From assembly GCA_033675265.1 (NCBI GenBank), contig JAUJYZ010000098.1, forward strand, positions 1,504,001 through 1,568,000: 64,000 nucleotides of DNA. Reading direction: 5' to 3'. The position numbers and the translations under genes are program-made. The notes under the pieces were generated by a model, which was given only the letters and a program-made list of their open reading frames with translations, searched no databases and was not told the origin of the DNA. This document shows, one piece after another, positions 12,501-24,899 of the stretch. Within the stretch, counting starts at the first letter, position 1. Every line of letters starts with the position of its first letter. The DNA is from Actinostola sp. cb2023. Its lineage: Eukaryota > Cnidaria > Anthozoa > Actiniaria > Actinostolidae.

Positions 12501-15500
12501 AGGTAGACTCCAAACAATGGCATAGTTTCTTTATTCTTCTGTGACACGGTGTAAGACAACGATATCTAGATTGTCATTAGAGCAAGAGCTTTTAACAGGG
12601 TCATACAAGCAAGATATGATATGATTCTATTTTAAATCATCCCGTTTCCTTTACAATTCGCAAAATCAATCAATTAATTTAAACGTTGAAAATCATAACA
12701 ATTGATAGCAAAGATCCTTAGCGCGAGAAAAGTGCTACTCGGCAAAAGATAGAATTACTTTTTACCCATTGACTTAAAAAAACACACACTCAGTTTTACC
12801 TGTTTTCCCCTAACAGGTTTTTAGAGTGGTTCTTGTACAACTGATAGATTGAACGAAATTCTGCGTGATTGAAAATATGAATCATATCGATAATTACCTA
12901 GTTGATAACAAAAAGCCATGGTTCACCCACGGATCGCAGCCATTAAAACTAAGCCACGGCAATCCGCACATAAAGTACTCGTCCTCGTTGCTCCCCTACT
13001 CTACACTTACAATTTCTATCTTTTTATCTGTCATCAAACACGGACAAAAAGTGCAGAAGGAAATGACATGTAAGGTGGACCCCCCAGGCAACCCTACTTG
13101 CACAGAACAGGCAAGCGTTTGGAGTGTCTACTTCAATGGATGTGTTCACAGACGAATATTTGGAGTGTATTTGTTTGTCGGCTTTTCTTCATCTCAGAAC
13201 GAGCAAACATTTCTGCCCTCTCATAAAGTAACAACATAGGGTGATCTTTTTCTCTGTCCTTTTCTTTTCCAAAGGCAGCATCTCATCCATTTCAATGACA
13301 AATGCATAATATATCGATGCGTCGGTACTCTTTTCGCTCTGTTGAGTTGTCAAAGCAAAAATTGGTCGAGCCGGACCTCCTGAGCTATTAGAGTGACCCG
13401 GAGTTATTGTCCTCTTTAGATTAACTGATTTTGCAAATTAGAGGTTTACATCTTTGTGAGCACTTTGCTGCCAAACCCAGAAAGACTAAATATAATTCCC
13501 AAATCTCTCTAAAATAAACAATTGCGATTGCAATAATTCTTAATCTCATGAGGGCTAGATATGAGTTTTCTTTTGAAAATTTGACGAGAAGACCCTTGAC
13601 AAATAACTCAAGATGAAATGCGCACGACTGGCTTGGTTGTCAACAAGGCGTTGGCATGTTTTCCTTTAATTTTAGATTAAGTTCCGTCTCATGAGTGCTA
13701 GGAATACACAGCCCATAAACCATGCGTTATCCTCATTTCGTCGGATACTCGAATGCTTTCTCCTGTGTTATCTATAATGCTGATAAATGTAATTCATACA
13801 AGACAGATGTCGGCTTTGCCTCGCTCAAGTGCTTATCACAAGTTTACTCGCGTCTCGGAAAATGCCTTCAACTTTTCGCTCACTTTCTGATTCTTCTCGT
13901 TTCTTTAATGATTGCTAGTGGACATTATTAAGTGCTTGTAGATCTACGGGCTAAAAATCGTAATGCAAATGCTAAAAATAAATATCAGAGAGATTAAAGT
14001 CTGAAGTCCAAATTTGGCGAAAAGGCCTCGAAGCGATGGTTATATCGCATAGCCTGTACTTTCACTACCAGATATAGCCACTTAGTTTCCCTTTGTAAGA
14101 AGAGACTGTGTAATAATATAACGCGTTCTGTGGCTAGCTTTACATTCCCGGCCTCAGAGTATATACATAACCGAGTTGCACACCTTCAAAGACAGATAGC
14201 TGAAGGGGTTATTGACAATATGGGGCAGATTTTGGATATGACTCTAGCAACTGTTCCGGGAGCTTAGTCCTTTAATCAAGCCTTTCCATTTCAAAACTTT
14301 TTAGAGAGGAACTGACTAAGCAAATTACTCCCTTGAATTTAAGAAACTTGAAACTCTAGTTTGAAGGGGGGATTAAAATCATTTTTGTGAAAGAAGATTT
14401 TGTTCGGTTGCACCCTTGAAATAGATCACCAATTTTGGATTTTCTTCAAGAATTCCATTTGATCAAAGTAGGCGGTCGCTGTAACTGTATTTAACTTCAA
14501 ACATCAAGAGAAATCAGAGAAATACAAAGTAGAGGAACGAAGGAATATCTGAAGTGATTGAATTTCTGGTAATGTTTATGAAGTAATGCATCACTCAGTG
14601 CTCGATCTAGAATACCCGTAGCACCATCTTCAAAACCTACACACCAAATCCACACAATTCTTCAATAAAAAAAGAAACGATAGACTATAGAATTAGGAGA
14701 AAAGCCACTGAATCCTATTCAAATCCTAAAATTGATTTGCTAAGCAATCATACTTGTCAGGTTGTTGAAGTCTGTTTTACCATCGCTAACTGACTAGATC
14801 TACAACTGATATATCAACCCTTCAACACTAGTTGTAACAACATAAATATAGTTTATTCACTCCAGTCTTATAGCATTATTATTCAAAGTATATATAGGCT
14901 TTATATGTATGTATGACTGAACATCAATTCATTGAATGATATCGATGGCAGTTGTTCTTTCATCGTGTACACGACTCCAAATTGCTCCGGTTTATCGTTG
15001 TGGATGTGGTCGGTTGCTTATTTAATCGATACTAGTCTTCAACTTTAAGACGAATTTCAGGTGTTAGAACAACAAACACTAATAACTTTTAAAAAATACA
15101 AGCGATTAACACTTTTGGGAAAGACTGAGGGACGAGTTGAGCCACACGCTAGCTGCGTGTTATTATTAATGGATATACATATATACGTGGTGCATTCATG
15201 GAACACACACAAGCAAATATCGACGACGGTTCACGTTGTGGCATTTCTCAATCCAACCACAAGCAAGTTTGAATTCTACAACAAAGCAATACAAAGACCT
15301 AATTTAACTCTTTGTGTAATACACCCGCCATAGTGTACATAAAGACTTGCTTGGAAAAAAAGGGGTTTCAGTGAGTCATTGTTATGCGATTGGCTCGACA
15401 ATGAACGGCAACAAACTCATCCTTTTGTTCCAGTGACTCAGTTTGTTGCTAGTCCCTTAATCTCAAATCCAAACGAAACATGAATCAATTTACCAAGAAT

Positions 15501-16585
15501 CAATCCTATGAACTATATGTCCCTCCTACACTCTTCTAACGAGCAAACACTCCAGCCATCAATTAGGCTTCACAATTTACAATGTGTTCACTTGCAAAGA
15601 GAGCGCTTCGGATTATCTTACGACCTACCCTCAAACTGGATGAGTTCAATTCAACCTCTCCTAAGCTAGCGTTTTTAGGCTTCGGTGTTGCTTTGTGCAA
15701 ATCTATCTAGAGAAGCTTGAAGAAAATCTGATCTGAAGTACAAAAAGCCGGAGCAATGTGTTGTTTGCTAAACTGGTTCCTTTGTTAGACCATCTTCGTT
15801 TTTGTGGTTATATCACTTATGTCAAAAGATCACTTTAGCATTCGCATGATGAAGGTGAAAGCATAGGTTTAGCAATAGCTAGTCTTACATATATATATTT
15901 CTTTTTCAATGAGTTTAGCTGTCAAGATTTTTATATTTGTGAATGATCCTATGTACAAATAGACGTTAAGGGGAGGCAGGACAAGAGACGAGAGGCGGCC
16001 TTTTAGTATCAGACTCAGATCTAGTTCTAGAATTCAATCAACACTGCAAGAGATCGGCTCTCATCATCAACGAGAGCTATTCGAATATCCCTTCAGTCTC
16101 ACAAGATGCTGCTTCTTCGCCTAAAATCCAAGAGATTAACCTGCCTCCCCCAAACGAATGGATTTTGGAAAAAAATACGTACATAATATGAATACTACAG
16201 CGTCAGAGAAACAAATACATTATATAAACTCGATGCAAACGTATAGTCTGAAGTGCGTGAGTTCTTATCATTCGAAGCGGTGAAAGAACGAATAAGAGTG
16301 TTATTCACCGACCCTGATAGCTGCAATCGCTTGGGATTTCGGTTCAAAATTCAGTAAAATATTTGTAAACGTTTTCAAACGAGTCAGTATTGTTTCTGAG
16401 AATGATATGGAGGCTTAGAAACGATGAGATACCAAGGTATGTTCTCCAGAGAAGCCCAAATGTACGCTCAATACTTTGACGAGATGCAGGTAATAGAGCA
16501 GATTGGATCTCAACAAGTCGAGGGTTCATCACATCAGTTTCCTCACGTAATTAGTGTTTTTTTCGTGGAGTACCAAATTTCCCTT
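3600..16585. other. Long gene-free stretch downstream of gene A
   Basis: About 13 kb without a recognisable gene. Open frames are short, overlap on both strands and show no domain or composition of a real protein. It lies 3' of gene A and could hold regulatory DNA or a distant 3' UTR. I found no AATAAA for gene A in the roughly 600 bases after its stop. Confidence 0.5.
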
Positions 16586-17715
16586 TCACCATGTCCAGTA
16601 GGGATGTGCTGCCATATAATTCGTACTAACGGATGGATAATGAAGAAAATCGGCTGCATGATGGTAACTAAAGTTATTCAAGCTCGCTCCATGACATGGT
16701 TGACCGTCACGGACAAGAACAGGAACGGGGACAGTACGAGGGGTGAACAGCGGTGGCGGCTCGTTTAACGAACCTTTCTCATAATTTTGCTTTTTAAACT
16801 TGTACCGATGATTTTGAAACCATATCTTTACTTGAGTCGGAGTAAGATTAATAATTCGAGCAAGTTGTTCCCTTTCAGGAGCCGACAAATACCTTTGCTG
16901 TCTAAATCGTCTTTCCAATTCATAGGTCTGAGCTTTCGTGAACAATACTCTTCGTTTCCGTTTCTTTGGAGGATCGCTTCCCTCGTCTCTCTTGTCATCA
17001 TTGGATTCATTGTGTTGGCCGCTTGATGCAGGGCTTACGGGATCTTCATTTGCAATGTCTTGCGAATCTGGAAGACAACATTAGACATGAATGACAGAAA
17101 AACCCGCAAAAGACTCAGGTATCGTTAACGACGTCTTGCTTTCTTATGCATCTCATAAACTGTGAGTTCCGCTGAGAACAAAACAACACAAGTCACTGCT
17201 TAATCTCATCTAGTTTCTATAACACGCTTAACTCAGTACAACCTATCTTTTCCGCATTTAACGTGCTGTCTCGCGAAGCCATTAAGTACCTAAACAAGTT
17301 TCAGCGCAACTTGGAAAAGGCACTTGCAGCTTCTCGACACTGTAAACTAGCCGCCGGAATAGTGTTTTGTACAAATGTGTCCCCCTAATACGAATGAATA
17401 CCAAGAAGTCCTCCAAAAAATTGTCATTTGGCAAACAACCTTAAGTTTGAGTAGTGCTACGTTTCACCGGCCATCATGTCCCACACTTCAAGTACGGTTG
17501 CTTTCATTTCGATCAAAGATACAAAAATCAAGACTTTTCTTACTTGCATATGTGGACTTCTGCGTGTGATTAGGCGCCACGCCACAAGCCTCCGATCTGT
17601 TATCGTCGCCACATTTTTCAAAGTTTACCGATAGTTCTGGCGTCGACTCGCTTCTTGATACGCGTGCTACGGACTCATTCAGATTAAGGATGTCCTTCAC
17701 AGAGAACGAAGTCAT
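16586..17715 (-). CDS. NK2-class homeobox protein A (NK2.2-like), two coding exons
   Basis: A predicted nuclear homeodomain transcription factor of 217 residues. Exon 1 (17715-17544) starts at the ATG just before FSVKDILNL, a TN/eh1 motif that in this family recruits Groucho-type corepressors. It is nearly the same as the N-terminus of vertebrate NKX2-2. The intron (17543-17068) begins GTAAGA, ends TTCCAG and is phase 1. Exon 2 (17067-16586) carries a KKRKRR basic stretch and the homeodomain at residues 93-152, with F8, L16, F20, W48, Q50, N51 and Tyr54, the NK2 hallmark. Next comes [13 protein letters not shown] (about 170-182), a clear NK2-specific domain, then a tail ending HPYWTW. The combination of TN motif, Tyr54 and NK2-SD makes this the most canonical of the four genes. 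It is divergent from gene B, about 5.8 kb away. NK2.2-type orthology is inferred from motifs, not from a tree. Confidence 0.93.
17068..17543 (-). other. Intron of gene A
   Basis: 476 bp, phase 1, GTAAGA donor and TTGTCTTCCAG acceptor. Removing it splices an A to AT, giving Asn58 and an uninterrupted frame. The same phase and relative position occur in genes B, C and D. Confidence 0.9.
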
Positions 17716-17807
17716 GGCTTGCTACTTTATCCTTGTGTACACGGTTTCAAATGGTTTCCATTATCAGGCCTACAACGGTCATGCTCAGAGAGCCACGACA
17801 CCTTTGC

Positions 17808-17815
17808 TGACGTCA
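17808..17815. promoter_or_regulatory. Palindromic CRE-type site upstream of gene A
   Basis: TGACGTCA, the full cAMP-response-element palindrome, lies 93 bases upstream of the gene A start codon. Its position fits a proximal promoter, but the match is only 8 bp and may be chance. Confidence 0.3.
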
Positions 17816-20800
17816 GGGTGTGTCGAGCCACTCAACTCGTGAACAAGATGTTTGACACCAAACAAAGGTTTGTCAAATTCTGCTAAGTCAACTGCTATTG
17901 ATAGGCTAAGGTGGCGAAGGGATTGACAACACTATTAATTAGATTGATAACTATTGAACACTATGTCACATCAAAGCCTGTAAGCTCGTAAGCTGGCAGG
18001 ATGGCAAGGGAAGACTTCGGATGACAGCTCTATGCGTTGGTTGTTCAAACTATTTTATATTGAGCTTCGACTACTTCACATTCTTAAAGGGAATACTGTA
18101 GTGATTATAACCAGCTTTGCTTATAGTTCTCAATGCCAATATCCCCGAATAGTCAATTGTATCTTTAGTACAACTTTAATTTACCCATTTTCGTCGCCAA
18201 TGGGTGGCATTGGAATAGTAACAACGCCTCTTTAAAGTTAACTTAAGATTAAATCTTTATAAAACAAATGACAAGCAAATGTTGCATCGGATCGACATTC
18301 CTATTGGGGTTAGGCTCAGTCCCTAAGATGTTCACTCGAGACTTTAAAGCCTTATTACCGAGCTAAACCTATAGCAGATACTCGTGTAAACTGACAAATC
18401 TAGACGACAAAGACAAGGTGTTTTCGTTATTTATTTTACTTTGTAAATCTCTTAAGCTAGCAGAAATGTCTCGGTAAGAGGTGGCCCTGTCCTAAATGGC
18501 CGCCTTTTCAAGCACTCAAGCATGAATTACTACTAGCATATGCACTTATGTTGCGTTTAGTTAGCTTGTCCACAAAATATTCGGCAGCTCAAAAATTTCA
18601 CTCACTCAACGAATTTTCTACGTTTGGGTGATTTTTGCATTTTGATATTAATGGGTTTTGAAACGGTATCGAGGATATGCCGTCAAGTATGTCAAGATTC
18701 ATCGACATCTGACTCTCAGAGATTCTGGTTTGTTTACAAGTGTTCTGCCGTCCATAGCTAGCCACTCTGCATAGGATATACCCATAGATGACAGTAAGTG
18801 CCTTAAGAATGAGAAATCCTTGATAGCAAGAGTGTGTTAATAGTACTTCAAACCATTAATCTACGGCTCAACAGCCCGTCGACTGGGGCTAAGAATTCCA
18901 TCTTTGTAGATGACCAACCGCAAATGGTTTCTAGAGTCGGGCCTTTTTGGAACAAACGACAGAACTTGCCAAGACATTTCTAAAGACAAGACGCCTAGAA
19001 AACCATCGACTAATGGTTAATTAATATTTCAAAAGCTTAGAAAATATGGCCAGCGCGGGTTTGCGAGTGTATGTAACGATTACGTGGGGTAGGTGTTTGT
19101 CTAACTACCAGGCGATTAGCACAAAATGTTTGCCCGTGTCATCACATGATTGACAGCTTGTCAATTAAACCATTAGCCATAGATATATTCTAATTTTTAG
19201 TGGTGAAACCATAGGGTCAACATCTTGTCTGTTCTACAATAGGAGGCCCAATAACTGTCTGGCTCACAATTGAAGATTTACCATCGATGAAGCCAAACTT
19301 TTAAATATTATTACCAGACCATTGCTAATTACATCCCATCCACTCATTCTAAAAATAAGATCGCTAATAAAGAGCGATTCATATAAAAATATGATTAGAA
19401 TCTTGATGAGTTTCGCTCTCGTTGTTTCGTCCATAAACGACTTTATCGTTCGAGGTGTTCTGAACGAGCGAGCATTGTCGCTTCTCATTTTCTATTCCGT
19501 AGACCTGAGAGTGAGAGCATACGTTCACCTTAACGACCGTATGTCTAATCAGAAATGCGCTGCTATTGTATGAAGGCTTATGGAAGGTATCATATAACAC
19601 ATAAGAAAACATGAAGAGATATGTGAACAGGTCTCAAGTGACAGCCAGTATTTCATCAAGTGCCCGGTAGGATCATTAGTATTTGACGAAAAAGGGAACG
19701 GGGGACAACTCAGACTACTCATAAATTCGGCCATTGGAAAATATTTGAAATATTTAAGGTTGTTTTGTGTAACAATGGAACGAATGTATATCGTTTGGTA
19801 TCGGACCGAAAGATCGTGGCAGCAAATAATGAAAAGCTGTTTTTGTGGGATTGTATTTAGTTTCGCATTTCATAACCACTCCACCCAAACAGAAACCAAA
19901 CAGCTGTTAGAGAGTTCAGTAGGATTACATTAGGGTTGGCAAAATGAACTGTCACACTCATTAAGCTTTAATGACTTGTACTCTTTTGTGTTCGATGGAT
20001 TTTGTTGTCCAAAACCGCTCCTCTTGAGAGCAAAACAATTTTCTACCCCAATAACTTGATGGGCTTCTGCGCATTTGATTTCCACCCACAGAATGTTGTA
20101 GTCGTGAATTCCTTCGTTTAAACGCAAACGATTTCATAATACATTGTTTATTGTTATTCATTAGAAGTTGTCTTAGAAAAACCTATAGGTGCTATTAAAA
20201 TAACCAAGTGCTTTGAACTACAGTAAATCGGCATCCTTTATATTCCACTCTGCAAGTCATTTGTATTCAAAGATTTTTCTATTTATTTGATATATACACG
20301 CGATGGACTAAAACATCTTGCGGAAGCTGAAACCATAAATGAATTAAAATGGCCGAACTAAAAAGCTTGGACATGGGGTTGATTATTGAAGATATATTTG
20401 TTCCACTCGTATTTCCATTAAAGCAAACCCTTGAATGTTGATTAAAGCCATATAGGGGCTTGTGTTTGCAATGAGTTAGAAAGTTGACTTTCAATAGGCT
20501 GGCTAGTTATGCTAATTTACATTTGCCGACAATCTTTGAGAGGTTTTTTTTCCTATACTCGTGTCGAATTACTTACTCTACAACGGAATATGATTAGAAG
20601 CAAGAAACAAAGTGAGAATTTCAAAATGATTATATCTTTTAATTTGCATGCGACTAACATTATTTCAATTATGGAGGTGATGTAGATTGTAAAATGAGCA
20701 GGCAATGACTGAAGCAGGTACGTGGAAATTACTGCCGTCATTTTGACAAAACTGATGATCGACCAATTCCCCTCGATACAGGTACCGAATTGTATTTGTA

Positions 20801-23361
20801 TTTTCTAATCGAATTTTAAAAATCTGCGGCAAGTTGAATTGTAAATTACGTTGACATAACAAAAACAGTTGGTTAAACTTTGAGAAAAGTGTCATTTCGT
20901 TTCATTACTCACCAAAGACAACAAAGAATCAAGACCTTTATTGAATTTTGTCAAATATTTTACGAAAATTTCCTCAATTAATCTTCGATACTTGAAAAGG
21001 GTCTGATCAAATGATGTTATTGTGTTTGTGTATGTTGTAAAACGCTGATGGCTATACCGTGGAGATACATCAGGTATTTTTATTTTCGTGTGTTTTCATT
21101 GTGAACCAGAGCATCATTTGACCGATTTGTAGACCACTTAAAACTTCAATTGCTCGTATAACGAGCGCATCATATACAATCAACATTCTTTGTTTAGTTG
21201 AACTTCGAGTTATAACCTTTTTAGAAGGAAAAACAAAACGAAACTAAAACGACAATAAATGCATGCGCCGCATAAGCGATGGAAATTAGCTTACACAAAC
21301 AACCCAATACGTCAACGACTGATATCCAAAAGATGCAATGACTACGAAATAATTCAACAACATTTGCAGTCAGAAAAGAATCTACAATCGAGAATCTGAA
21401 AATCCATGTTTTGAAGTCGCAATATTGTTGTGTTTTTGATTCAGAGGTGTTCGTATGATTAGTCTCGCGGCTCGACAAAAAAAAGTATTTTTTCCTCAAA
21501 ACGGGGCGTCTTTTCTTCGTTATTCTTTACCCAAATAAAGCTTCAATTTTCCATTTACCTAGTAATTGTTAGTAACCCGATAATTGTGTTTAAGAAAAAG
21601 ATTACGGCTGTTAGCCGTTGAATACACACAGGACAATAAAGGCATTTTCCTAAAGTTGACCCTAGTTCTAGTTGATTTTATGCAAGGTCATTGTGGCATG
21701 GTGTTCACCAGTTGGACTGTCGCTACGCGTTATTTTATATTGATTTAAGAAAATGCATTTGGAAACAATCGTGTATTGTACTCGTCCAACTACATGGAAA
21801 CTTTGGACAAGAGTAAATATGTGCACACAACGCGATAAACAAAGGATTTCTGTCGATGGAGAGGACGTCTTGCGCAAGGCATTGAACGAACGAATTGTCC
21901 AATGTGTTTTTAATCTCGGTCAATTAGCTGTTACGTGTGGCAGTGTTGCCCGAGTCCAATTGTGAATGACGTTTTTACAACATACATTAAGATGATGTTT
22001 TTGTAGTTAGTGTTGGGGCAGGTACTATGAAGACTACCGTACATGATCTATTATTAGAGTCATTTAATTTGGAGTCGTTACCCTAAATATTTGAGTGGCT
22101 CCTTACCCGCTCGTATATCAATTTCTTAATGACTGATATCCCAAACCATTGCAAGCATTAATGAAGTGTTTGTTGTTCAAAGAATCGTTTTGTTATTGAG
22201 GCAACGTAACAAGACTCTCTCCCGCGGTGTGTTTAACTAGTAAGTGTCTCCTAAACCTGTGTGTATGGCACTTTAGAGTTTTCTCTTATAGGTGTAGGAG
22301 ATATGTACACGGACAATTGATAGTTTTAACCGGTTGGTTTATTGCGAATACTTGATTGCTTAATGAAAACCCCAAAAATGACCTTAAGGTTTGTTCTTAG
22401 ATCGCGATTGATTTGGAAAGTACCCGTTAAGGGGTTTCAACCTTAGGGCAATCCATACCATCGATCATCATCATCAGATCACTCACTGACTGAGTGAATA
22501 ACAGGCTAATCATACATCTGCTTACATCGAAACACTATATGCCGTTAGTGCGTTCAACGGTTAAATATATTATGGACATAAACCAACAATTTCGCAAGAA
22601 CGAACATTGCATACTTGTCTTTTCATTCCCGGCCAATAATTCAGTTTCGGCTCGTTTTAGAGCCGGTCACTTTTCAAGGCTTTTCCTTTAATGAAGAGAC
22701 TGACAGAGCCAACGGAAACACTAGTCGAAGGCTTCCATCAAACTCTTTTCTCGAAAAATCGACTCGAGCAAATAGTAGCGAGAGAATGCGCTCATTATCG
22801 TTTCGTTTGGTTAGTTCAAGACTGGCATCACATCAAGGCTGAAAACCATTAGTACAAGTCGATATATTGTTAGTGGGGATCGATGAGTGTTGAGCGCATT
22901 AAAGTACTGATACCGGTGCCTTGCTTGATCATGGTGGAAATGTGAAAAAGATAGATGATGATAGTGGTGTGTTTCATCCAATGTGAAGCGGAGGCGTGAA
23001 GAAAGCTCAATATTCTGGGCGTGTCTGTAATTGCTGTGTTTGGAGATTGTGACAATGTAATAAGTAGAACAAAAGGGTAACAACAACAGCACACTTCCTA
23101 ATCCGTCAATCCAATTAAAACCAATATCAACAAACGCTTAAAGGCACAAACGAAGCATGTGTGAACAGAAAATGATGGAAACTTTTAGCAAGTCTTGAAT
23201 AGAAGAATTGTGTCAGATGAAGATATTTGATGTGACGTTTGTTGAGAATCTTTGACTGTCATTTGAAGATCTGTCAGCACTATTCACCTATTATCACTTA
23301 ACAAAACACATTGCTGACATAAAACAAAATTTGTTTTTGTGATTCTCAGCTTGTCTTCATT
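17816..23361. other. Intergenic between divergent genes A and B
   Basis: About 5.5 kb with no convincing gene or repeat. It separates two head-to-head NK2 genes, so it is where their promoters and possible shared enhancers should lie. Confidence 0.5.
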
Positions 23362-23368
23362 TCAAGTG
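23362..23368 (+). promoter_or_regulatory. Possible NK2 binding site upstream of gene B
   Basis: TCAAGTG matches the CAAGTG core that NK2-class homeodomains prefer. It lies 123 bases upstream of the gene B ATG, so auto- or cross-regulation within the cluster is conceivable. The match is short and expected by chance every several kb. Confidence 0.25.
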
Positions 23369-23490
23369 CTAGCCCCACCTACTTAGCACAGCCAGCCTGC
23401 GCGCCCAGTGAGCCTATACACTCGTCTTGTTACCGGTACACAATGGCAGCTCTTTGAAATCCTGTATACTGAGTGAGACACAGACAAGCG

Positions 23491-24521
23491 ATGAGTTCCT
23501 TTTCAATACGAGACATTCTGGATCTACCTGAGGATACTATTCGAACTTCACAAGCGATAAAAAAAACCACAGAAATGTCGTCAACTTGTACCCTCCCAGA
23601 CCAACCAACCGAGCTGGCTTCCAACACTACAGAGACTAGCCAGCACACAGACGACGACATGGCACCTACAAACGGTAAGTCTCGCACGAGTTTGTTTCAG
23701 TGATTTCCTTCGGTGGTTCTCGCGATGTTCAAATGTTTTAAGAGAGATTTTCTCGTCTCAAGACCACCACTGTGTTTTGTAAATGCCAAAGTTAAGAGGG
23801 CTTAAGTTTGAGGAGCTGAATACTTTCCACTGCACACTTTAAGTTCAAAAGCCTTTTGGAATTCCTAAAGGAATACCGTTTGACAAATTCAAGATGATAG
23901 AATAGGCAATCCGTCAGTTGCACAAGGTTTTTATCTATATCGGGGCTGTTTGGCCAGTAACGAATAACCGTCTTCTAAAAACTTCGTATCACTACCAAGA
24001 TTGCTGTAAATCCATAATTTGAGGTTACAATGAGACATGTCAACGATGCGGTCTTAGTAATTTCATTCTGACGGCGTGTTACACAGTTGCAATTGCGACA
24101 ATGGACTCAATTTGTTACCGATAACTTTATTAGAAAATAATGTCACAATATTTATTCTACAGAAACAAATTGGTGTAATGTTACACATGAATGTCTCAGT
24201 GCTTGAATGTTGTTTCAATTTTTGTTGGTAGACATCACTGCAGAACGAGATGAAGCACATTTATCGGTCGAGGACAAACCTGACGAGACACGACGAGATC
24301 AGCACGACCTCCCAAAGAAACGTAAACGACGGGTTCTCTTCACCAAAGCTCAGACGTTTATACTAGAGAGGAGGTTTCAGCAACAGAGATACTTGTCTGG
24401 TCCTGAGCGCGAGGAACTTGCAAGAATAGCTAATTTAACACCGGCCCAAGTTAAAATCTGGTTTCAAAATCATCGATACAAATTTCGAAAACAAATGAGC
24501 GAAAAAAGGACCTTGGGATAA
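23491..24521 (+). CDS. NK2-class homeobox protein B (NK2.2-like), C-terminus lost by frameshift
   Basis: As written, this encodes 157 residues. Exon 1 (23491-23674) starts [15 protein letters not shown], a TN/eh1 motif very like NKX2-2. An in-frame GTG lies upstream, but the ATG is chosen because it places the motif at the N-terminus as in gene A. The intron (23675-24231) has a GTAAGT donor and a TTTGTTGGTAG acceptor, phase 1. A second in-frame AG 12 bases on could be used instead. Exon 2 holds LPKKRKRR and the homeodomain at residues 91-150, with F8, W48, N51 and Tyr54, 51 of 60 positions identical to gene A. The frame stops at TAA seven codons after the homeodomain, so no NK2-specific domain follows. 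The missing tail is still visible in another frame (24509-24684). The gene may be a truncated allele, a recent frameshift or an artefact of one extra A. Confidence 0.9.
23675..24231 (+). other. Intron of gene B
   Basis: 557 bp, phase 1, GTAAGT donor. A pyrimidine-rich stretch precedes the GGTAG acceptor. Splicing gives Asp62 and continues into ITAERDEA. Confidence 0.85.
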
Positions 24522-24684
24522 GCCATATATCTCTGGCCCGTTCCTTACTGGATCGGGACAGTACTGCAGCTGTGGAACACTGAGTTGTAGCTACCTCAGC
24601 AGTGCACCGTATCACCCACCAGACTATCTACACTATCCTTCGCCTGTGAACTCAACTTTTATACAACCAACACCATTCTGGTGA
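24503..24684 (+). pseudogene. Out-of-frame C-terminal tail of gene B
   Basis: Downstream of an AAAAAA run at 24503-24508, the +1 frame stays open to TGA at 24682-24684. It contains GPFLTGSGQYCSCGTL, alignable to the gene A NK2-specific domain [11 protein letters not shown]. It continues with CSYLSSAPYHPPDYLHYPS, which matches gene [17 protein letters not shown], and ends in PFW against PYWTW. One A fewer in the run would join the frames and give a protein of about 211 residues, close to gene A's 217. A polyadenylation signal follows at 24814. Confidence 0.8.
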
Positions 24685-24813
24685 AAGCTACAATGCACTC
24701 ACCAATTGAATGCGAGATTATTACACTTAATACGGACCATTCCAGTCGGCAAACAATTCTTCTCGTCAAGAATTGAACAACTCACATTTCAACGCTTCAT
24801 CGCTTGAAAAGCC

Positions 24814-24819
24814 AATAAA
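24814..24819 (+). terminator. Polyadenylation signal, gene B
   Basis: AATAAA lies 130 bases after the out-of-frame tail stop and about 290 bases after the stop of the frame as written. This suits a gene whose coding region once ended at 24684. Confidence 0.5.
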
Positions 24820-24899
24820 TAGTGAGGAAGGAAAAGTTGTGAATAATACTTGCATGTACAAATATGTTATTTAGACATTTGAATAGCAAATGCTTTGTT

